Translations under genes and position numbers: made by a program
Notes under the pieces: generated by a model
What the model was told of the DNA's origin: nothing
The model's database searches: none
The model's input: the letters and a program-made list of their open reading frames with translations, nothing else
Shown here: positions 60,250-64,000 of the stretch, one piece after another
Position numbering within the stretch: position 1 is the stretch's first letter
How the letters are laid out: every line of letters begins with the position of its first letter
NCBI RefSeq assembly: GCF_012935325.2
Contig: NZ_JABBYG020000024.1
Coordinates: forward strand, 1 to 64,000
DNA: 64,000 nucleotides
Reading direction: 5' to 3'
Origin: Paenibacillus sp. PL91
Lineage (GTDB): Bacteria > Bacillota > Bacilli > Paenibacillales > Paenibacillaceae

Positions 60250-60927
60250 ATGGATTATCAAATACGTCCGCAGCCCTTCTCCACCAGAGATGCGGTCTAT
60301 ATGCAGCTAAAGGAACAAATATTGAAGCTTGAGCTTCCGCCCGGAACGCCTTTGTCGGAAAATGAAACCGCTCTCTTGTTCAAGGTCAGCCGCACGCCCG
60401 TTAGAGAAAGCTTCCTCCGCCTTGCGCAAGAGGGACTCGTCCAAGTGCTTCCGCAGCGCGGCACATTCGTTTCCTTAATTGATACGATGCTGGTGGAAGA
60501 AGCGAGATTTATGCGGGAGCAGCTGGAGAAAGCCGTCATTCTGCTCGCTTGCGACCATTTTCCGGAACCATTCCTTCTGCAACTCGAAGAGAACCTTCGC
60601 CGCCAAGAGGAATGTGTTCGACTGGAGGACGATAAAAGCATGCTGGAGCTTGATGATGCTTTCCACCGTATTTTGTTCGATGGCGCCAGCAAGAGCCATA
60701 CTTGGTCGATTATGCAGCAAATGAATGCCCACTTGAATCGCAGCCGCATGCTGAGGCTGGTCGATGATCATAATTATGCGCATCTCTATGAGCAGCATCG
60801 CGTCATGGCAGACGCGATAAAGGCAAAGGACGGCACAGCCGCCGAGCGGGTAATGAAGGAGCATCTTTCTCTGAATATTGCCGATCAAGCTTTGCTGAAG
60901 GAGAAGTACCCGAATTATTATAAATGA
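60250..60927 (+). CDS. GntR family regulator, FadR/FCD subfamily
   Basis: A 225-residue regulator. The N-terminal winged helix has AVYMQLKEQILKLELPPGTPLSENETALLFKVSRTPVRESFLRLAQEGLVQVLPQRGTFV; the C-terminal helical FCD domain carries the metal-ligand residues in LDDAFHRILF and LYEQHRVMADAI. AAAGGGATGA precedes the ATG. It overlaps the approach to uxuA (the gap is about 20 bp), so it is the cotranscribed local regulator, expected to sense a hexuronate or a pathway intermediate. Confidence 0.88.
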   Translation: MDYQIRPQPFSTRDAVYMQLKEQILKLELPPGTPLSENETALLFKVSRTPVRESFLRLAQEGLVQVLPQRGTFVSLIDTMLVEEARFMREQLEKAVILLACDHFPEPFLLQLEENLRRQEECVRLEDDKSMLELDDAFHRILFDGASKSHTWSIMQQMNAHLNRSRMLRLVDDHNYAHLYEQHRVMADAIKAKDGTAAERVMKEHLSLNIADQALLKEKYPNYYK

Positions 60928-60947
60928 CATTGGGAGGATCGATTGGC

Positions 60948-62039
60948 ATGCAGATGACGTTCAGATGGTTTGGCGAAGGAAACGATACGGTCCCGCTTAG
61001 CTATATTAAACAAATTCCAGGCACAGACGGCATCGTCTGGTCGCTTCACGATATGGCGGCAGGCGAGGAATGGCCAATGGAGCGGATTTTGGGGGTTAAG
61101 CGGCAAGCGGAGCAAGCTGGCCTGCATATTGACGTGGTTGAGAGCGTTAACGTACATGAGGATATTAAGCTGGGTCTCCCCACTCGCGATCTATACATAG
61201 AGAATTATAAGAAAACAATCGAGAAGCTGGGCAGCGTCGGCGTCAAAGTGATCTGCTACAATTTCATGCCGATTTTCGACTGGCTGCGAACCGACCTGCA
61301 CAAGAGGATGGATAGCGGAGCTACGGCTTTATTTTATGAAAACAACCGGATTGCAGGCGCCGATCCGTTCCAATTGGTTGAAGAAATCAATGCCAACTCT
61401 GCATTGACGATGCCTGGCTGGGAGCCGGAGCGGCTTCAGCATTTGACTCAGCTGTTTGAAGCTTATCAAGGTGTAACAGAGGAGCATCTATGGGAAAATC
61501 TCCGATATTTTCTGAATGAGATCATACCGGTTGCAGCCCGCTGCGGCATCCGAATGGCTATTCACCCGGATGATCCGCCATGGCCAGTATTCGGATTGCC
61601 GCGCATTATGACCTGTCAGGATAACTTTCGAACGTTTTTGAAGCTGTATGACAGCCCTTATAACGGCATTACGCTGTGCAGCGGCTCGCTTGGCGCGAAT
61701 CCAAGCAACGATATCATTGCGATGATCCATGAGTTTGCGGACCGCATTCCGTTCGCGCATATCCGCAACGTTCGCGTTTACGATAATGGAGATTTCATCG
61801 AAACCTCCCATCGCACGCAGGACGGCACAGTCGATATCGCTGGAATCGTGCGCGCGTATCATGAAATTGGATTTACCGGCTACGCAAGACCCGATCACGG
61901 CCGCCATATTTGGGATGAGCAGTGCAGACCTGGCTATGGCTTATATGACCGCGCGCTCGGCATTATGTATTTATGGGGACTTTGGGATGCTTATGAGCTT
62001 GCCGCTGCTTCAACTAGAGAGCAGGTGGCAACCATATGA
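60948..62039 (+). CDS. uxuA: Mannonate dehydratase
   Basis: About 363 residues. The N-terminus [23 protein letters not shown], the [16 protein letters not shown] stretch and metal-ligand residues in [18 protein letters not shown] and [13 protein letters not shown] match UxuA, a TIM-barrel enzyme that dehydrates D-mannonate to 2-keto-3-deoxygluconate. ATG 60948 is 10 nt behind GGGAGG. The stop overlaps the next gene (ATGA). KdgK and KdgA, needed to complete the pathway, are not in the window. Confidence 0.92.
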   Translation: MQMTFRWFGEGNDTVPLSYIKQIPGTDGIVWSLHDMAAGEEWPMERILGVKRQAEQAGLHIDVVESVNVHEDIKLGLPTRDLYIENYKKTIEKLGSVGVKVICYNFMPIFDWLRTDLHKRMDSGATALFYENNRIAGADPFQLVEEINANSALTMPGWEPERLQHLTQLFEAYQGVTEEHLWENLRYFLNEIIPVAARCGIRMAIHPDDPPWPVFGLPRIMTCQDNFRTFLKLYDSPYNGITLCSGSLGANPSNDIIAMIHEFADRIPFAHIRNVRVYDNGDFIETSHRTQDGTVDIAGIVRAYHEIGFTGYARPDHGRHIWDEQCRPGYGLYDRALGIMYLWGLWDAYELAAASTREQVATI

Positions 62040-62890
62040 ATATGCTTCCCAAGCATGAATCGCTCAGCGGCAAAGTCGCAGTCATTACCGGCGGCGCAGG
62101 CGTGCTGTGCCGTGTCATGGCGCTTGAGCTTGCGCGCCAGGGCGCGAAAATAGCAATACTCAATCGTACCCTAGAGAAGGGAGCGGCTGTAGCCGAAGAA
62201 ATTAATGCTGCAGGCGGTACCGCGATTGCCGTTGCTTGCGATGTGACCAGCCCAGAGAGTACTAGAACAGCCGGCGCTTCCGTGCATGAGCAGCTGGGGC
62301 CATGCGATATTTTGATTAATGGCGCTGGCGGGAACCATCCGAGCGCGAATACAACGAACGAAACGTTTAAGCCGGAGCATCTGAATGCGGAGAATATGAC
62401 GACGTTATTCAACTTAAGCGTGGAGGGCTTCCGCGGCGTCATGGATCTCAACTTTGTCGGCACGCTTATCCCGACGCAAATATTTGCTGAGCAAATGCTG
62501 GGGCGGCAAGGCGCAACCATTATCAATATTTCGTCGATGAGCGCGCCGTCGCCGATGACGAAGGTTCCTGCCTACAGCGCGGCCAAAGCTGCCATCGTCA
62601 ACTTCACCCAGTGGCTGGCGGTTCACCTAGCGGAGTCGGGAATCCGAGTGAACGCGATTGCCCCCGGCTTCTTCTTAACGGAGCAGAACCGCAAGCTGCT
62701 GCTCCACGATGACGGCTCCTTTACGGAGCGGTCGGGCAAAATCATCTCCCATACGCCGATGAGGCGCTTTGGCAAGCCGGAAGATCTGCTAGGCGCCTTA
62801 TTATGGCTCGCTGACGAGACGACTGCCGGCTTCGTTACCGGTACGACCATACCTGTTGATGGCGGATTTTTAGCCTATTCAGGCGTTTAA
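62036..62890 (+). CDS. D-mannonate oxidoreductase (UxuB-like SDR)
   Basis: A 284-residue classical SDR. The NAD motif is [20 protein letters not shown], the NNAG-equivalent is INGAGG, the catalytic Tyr-Lys is YSAAK, and the C-terminus has [10 protein letters not shown]. The pairing with uxuA and the lengthened loop after INGAGGNHP fit the SDR-type fructuronate reductase (UxuB/YjmF), which reduces D-fructuronate to D-mannonate. Translationally coupled to uxuA. Confidence 0.88.
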   Translation: MNMLPKHESLSGKVAVITGGAGVLCRVMALELARQGAKIAILNRTLEKGAAVAEEINAAGGTAIAVACDVTSPESTRTAGASVHEQLGPCDILINGAGGNHPSANTTNETFKPEHLNAENMTTLFNLSVEGFRGVMDLNFVGTLIPTQIFAEQMLGRQGATIINISSMSAPSPMTKVPAYSAAKAAIVNFTQWLAVHLAESGIRVNAIAPGFFLTEQNRKLLLHDDGSFTERSGKIISHTPMRRFGKPEDLLGALLWLADETTAGFVTGTTIPVDGGFLAYSGV

Positions 62891-63008
62891 CCCGCAGCGC
62901 AACCTTGCGATTGATGCCGTCCCTCTTTGCTCCTCGAACTCGATTAATCCTCCGTATGAGATGGGCCATAATATGCCACCCTACAGGAGGAAAGGAGGGG
63001 GAATTGCT

Positions 63009-63143
63009 ATGACATCATCCAAAGGCCGCCGTGAAAATGCATGGAACCAGCGTAAGCATACGCAGCATCCGCATGGCAAAGTGAAGTCGCTTGAAGAGCT
63101 AAGCCAAGAAGACGACAACGCCAAAGCCAAGCAAGATTCATAA
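63009..63143 (+). CDS. DUF6254-like small protein
   Basis: A 44-residue basic protein (SSKGRRENAWNQRKHTQHPH followed by GKVKSLEELS) that resembles small Bacillales proteins of the DUF6254 type. Function unknown. It has a strong GGAGGGGG site about 9 nt before the ATG. A hairpin terminator follows. Confidence 0.7.
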   Translation: MTSSKGRRENAWNQRKHTQHPHGKVKSLEELSQEDDNAKAKQDS

Positions 63144-63171
63144 GCAATAACCGCAGCTCCGTTCGATAAAC

Positions 63172-63212
63172 AAAACCTCCGTCCCAAGCGAAGCCTTGGA
63201 GCGGAGGTTTTT
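63172..63212. terminator. Bidirectional terminator
   Basis: Stem AAAACCTCCG/CGGAGGTTTT with further pairing of CCAAGC and GCCTTGG; T residues follow on the plus strand and A/T-rich sequence on the minus strand. It separates the DUF6254 gene from the convergent dehydratase gene. Confidence 0.85.
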
Positions 63213-63219
63213 CAAGCAT

Positions 63220-63507
63220 TTATTCACGAACGTATACCCCGTCAAATGCTGCCGCCGCCGTAAAATCCAGCTCGGTTAGTCCGCCATCATGCCATGTCGT
63301 CATACGAAGGGTAACCATTTTATAGTCGATGGATATGAAAGGATGGTGATTAAGTCGCTCCGAGGCCTCAGCTACCTGGTTCACAAATTGGATCGCTCCG
63401 ATAAAAGTAAGGAATCGATATTTTTTGGCGATCCACTTGCCGTCTTCTCGCTTCCAGCCTTCGCTAGCTGCCAAGCGCTTCTCGATTTCCGCCTCTATAA
63501 GCTTCAT
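63220..63507 (-). CDS. 4a-hydroxytetrahydrobiopterin (pterin carbinolamine) dehydratase
   Basis: About 95 residues, single-domain PCD/DCoH fold. The active-site pattern EASERLNHHPFISIDYKMVTLRMTTWHDGGLTELD has the two catalytic histidines and the aspartate at expected spacing. It recycles pterin cofactor after aromatic hydroxylation or may be a moonlighting form. ATG 63507 lies 8 nt behind AAGGAG; the GTG at 63516 overlaps that SD. Bacterial copies often lie apart from a hydroxylase; none is visible here. Confidence 0.88.
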   Translation of the reverse strand: MKLIEAEIEKRLAASEGWKREDGKWIAKKYRFLTFIGAIQFVNQVAEASERLNHHPFISIDYKMVTLRMTTWHDGGLTELDFTAAAAFDGVYVRE

Positions 63508-63599
63508 TTGCTCCACTCCTTTGCCCCATCATACTACGTTGCCAGTCTAACCTACAAGGAAAGAGCCCAGACAGTGTTTACGCTGCATGGACTCCTTCT

Positions 63600-63815
63600 T
63601 CACGTCAATCGCCGCAGCTCATAGAGGTCGCGTACATTGCACTCTACAATGTCTGCAATTGCGATCGCTGCCTTGAGCGGCATTATTCGTTTATTGTCGA
63701 TATAATCGACTATCCGTTCGGGTCTAATGCGCAGCTCTGCCGCAAGCCTCTCCTTCGACATGCCGCGCTCGGCCAAGCGCTGCTCGAGCAGGCAAGGGCC
63801 AAGCTCTATTTTCAT
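63600..63815 (-). CDS. Small XRE-type helix-turn-helix protein
   Basis: A 71-residue DNA-binding protein, essentially one Cro/C1-type domain: LLEQRLAERGMSKERLAAELRIRPERIVDYIDNKRIMPLKAAIAIADIVECNVRDLYEL. Such minimal XRE proteins are often regulators of themselves or a nearby gene. AATGGAGGTAAC lies just before the ATG. Targets unknown. Confidence 0.8.
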   Translation of the reverse strand: MKIELGPCLLEQRLAERGMSKERLAAELRIRPERIVDYIDNKRIMPLKAAIAIADIVECNVRDLYELRRLT

Positions 63816-63948
63816 CGTGCTGTTACCTCCATTAATGGAACGTACAACACCAGTTTAACCAAACAGCTGTATCTCTAGTACGGACTGCTACTATGCAGTT
63901 TACCTTAAGCGAGTATCCAGCGCATAAATCGGAGCTGTATTCACCTCT

Positions 63949-63999
63949 TTAGCTGTTCACTTTCTCTTTGGTATAGCGATTAACCGGTACCTTCAAGCC
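63949..63999 (-). CDS. Possible C-terminal end of a gene running in from beyond the window
   Basis: On the minus strand a frame open from the window edge reads GLKVPVNRYTKEKVNS and stops with TAA at 63949-63951. The composition looks like a natural C-terminus, but 16 residues are too few for a family call. The 133 bases between it and the XRE gene hold nothing else I can support. Confidence 0.3.
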   Translation of the reverse strand, partial: GLKVPVNRYTKEKVNS

Positions 64000-64000
64000 T

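Noticed and set aside
60297-60930. Minus-strand frames opposite the GntR gene
   Set aside because: Shadow frames of a well-supported plus-strand gene, rich in Ser/Arg runs and without start signals.

Overview
The window looks like a chromosomal segment of a Gram-positive, spore-former-type Firmicute, most likely Paenibacillus or a close relative. The reasons are strong AGGAGG-type ribosome binding sites, sigma-A promoters of the TTGACA-17-TAAATT type, lipobox solute-binding proteins, a SigB/RsbW/RsbV partner-switching set, YtxH/YflT/YjzC/YezD-type small proteins, and a carbohydrate ABC cluster containing DUF5696 and YIP1 proteins of the kind I associate with Paenibacillus. I see no tRNA, rRNA, CRISPR array, transposase or phage gene.

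Layout. (1) 0.3-15 kb, all minus strand: a DUF6886 gene; a MacAB-like export operon (ATPase, lipoprotein adaptor, large FtsX-type permease, second ATPase with an AbrB-like tail); an AEC-family carrier; cysK; a BmrCD-like heterodimeric ABC exporter; another ABC exporter led by a PadR repressor gene with an 18-bp inverted-repeat operator. (2) 15-42 kb, almost all minus strand: a large sulfur- or carbon-scavenging-like region with five bacterial-luciferase-like (LLM) FMN monooxygenases, an NfrA/NfsA-type flavin reductase, two aldo/keto reductases, two lipoprotein solute-binding proteins interleaved with the monooxygenases, and an eight-gene carbohydrate-type ABC operon (ATPase, 985-residue binding protein with sugar-binding-like modules, two permease pairs, a YIP1/NHL membrane protein, a DUF5696 protein). 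Four transcription units here start with the same architecture: a sigma-A promoter, a short AU-rich leader, a CCGG-N4-CCGG mini-hairpin, and an intrinsic terminator whose 5' arm overlaps that hairpin. I do not recognise this element. It defines a candidate attenuation-controlled regulon and is the most novel signal in the window. (3) 41.7-45.2 kb: a YezD-type gene pair behind its own leader hairpin, an APC permease under a clear ykkC-family (guanidine-I type) riboswitch, a DUF2500 gene remnant and an epimerase-like SDR. (4) 45.4-58.7 kb: a general-stress module. DUF948-rsbW-sigB, ytxH, a hybrid histidine kinase with a CheR-type methyltransferase, rsbV with a second rsbW, a response-regulator PP2C phosphatase, and YflT and DUF1328 stress genes. 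The kinase, methyltransferase and phosphatase match the RsbK/RsbM/RsbY logic of the Bacillus cereus group. A YtrA-like GntR-ABC operon with twin operators sits inside this module. (5) 58.9-64 kb: an alpha/beta hydrolase, YjzC, a GntR/FCD-uxuA-uxuB-like hexuronate operon, a DUF6254 small protein, a pterin carbinolamine dehydratase and a small XRE regulator.

How the parts may work together. In region 2 the transporters would import a substrate, the reductase would supply FMNH2, the LLM enzymes would oxidatively cleave C-S (or C-N/C-O) bonds, and the aldo/keto reductases would reduce the carbonyl product; cysK could fix released sulfide. The parts list resembles the sulfoquinovose monooxygenase pathway and the S-(2-succino)cysteine pathways, but the substrate cannot be read from sequence. 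In region 4 the kinase should signal through the PP2C phosphatase to dephosphorylate RsbV, free SigB from RsbW, and induce stress genes such as those nearby.
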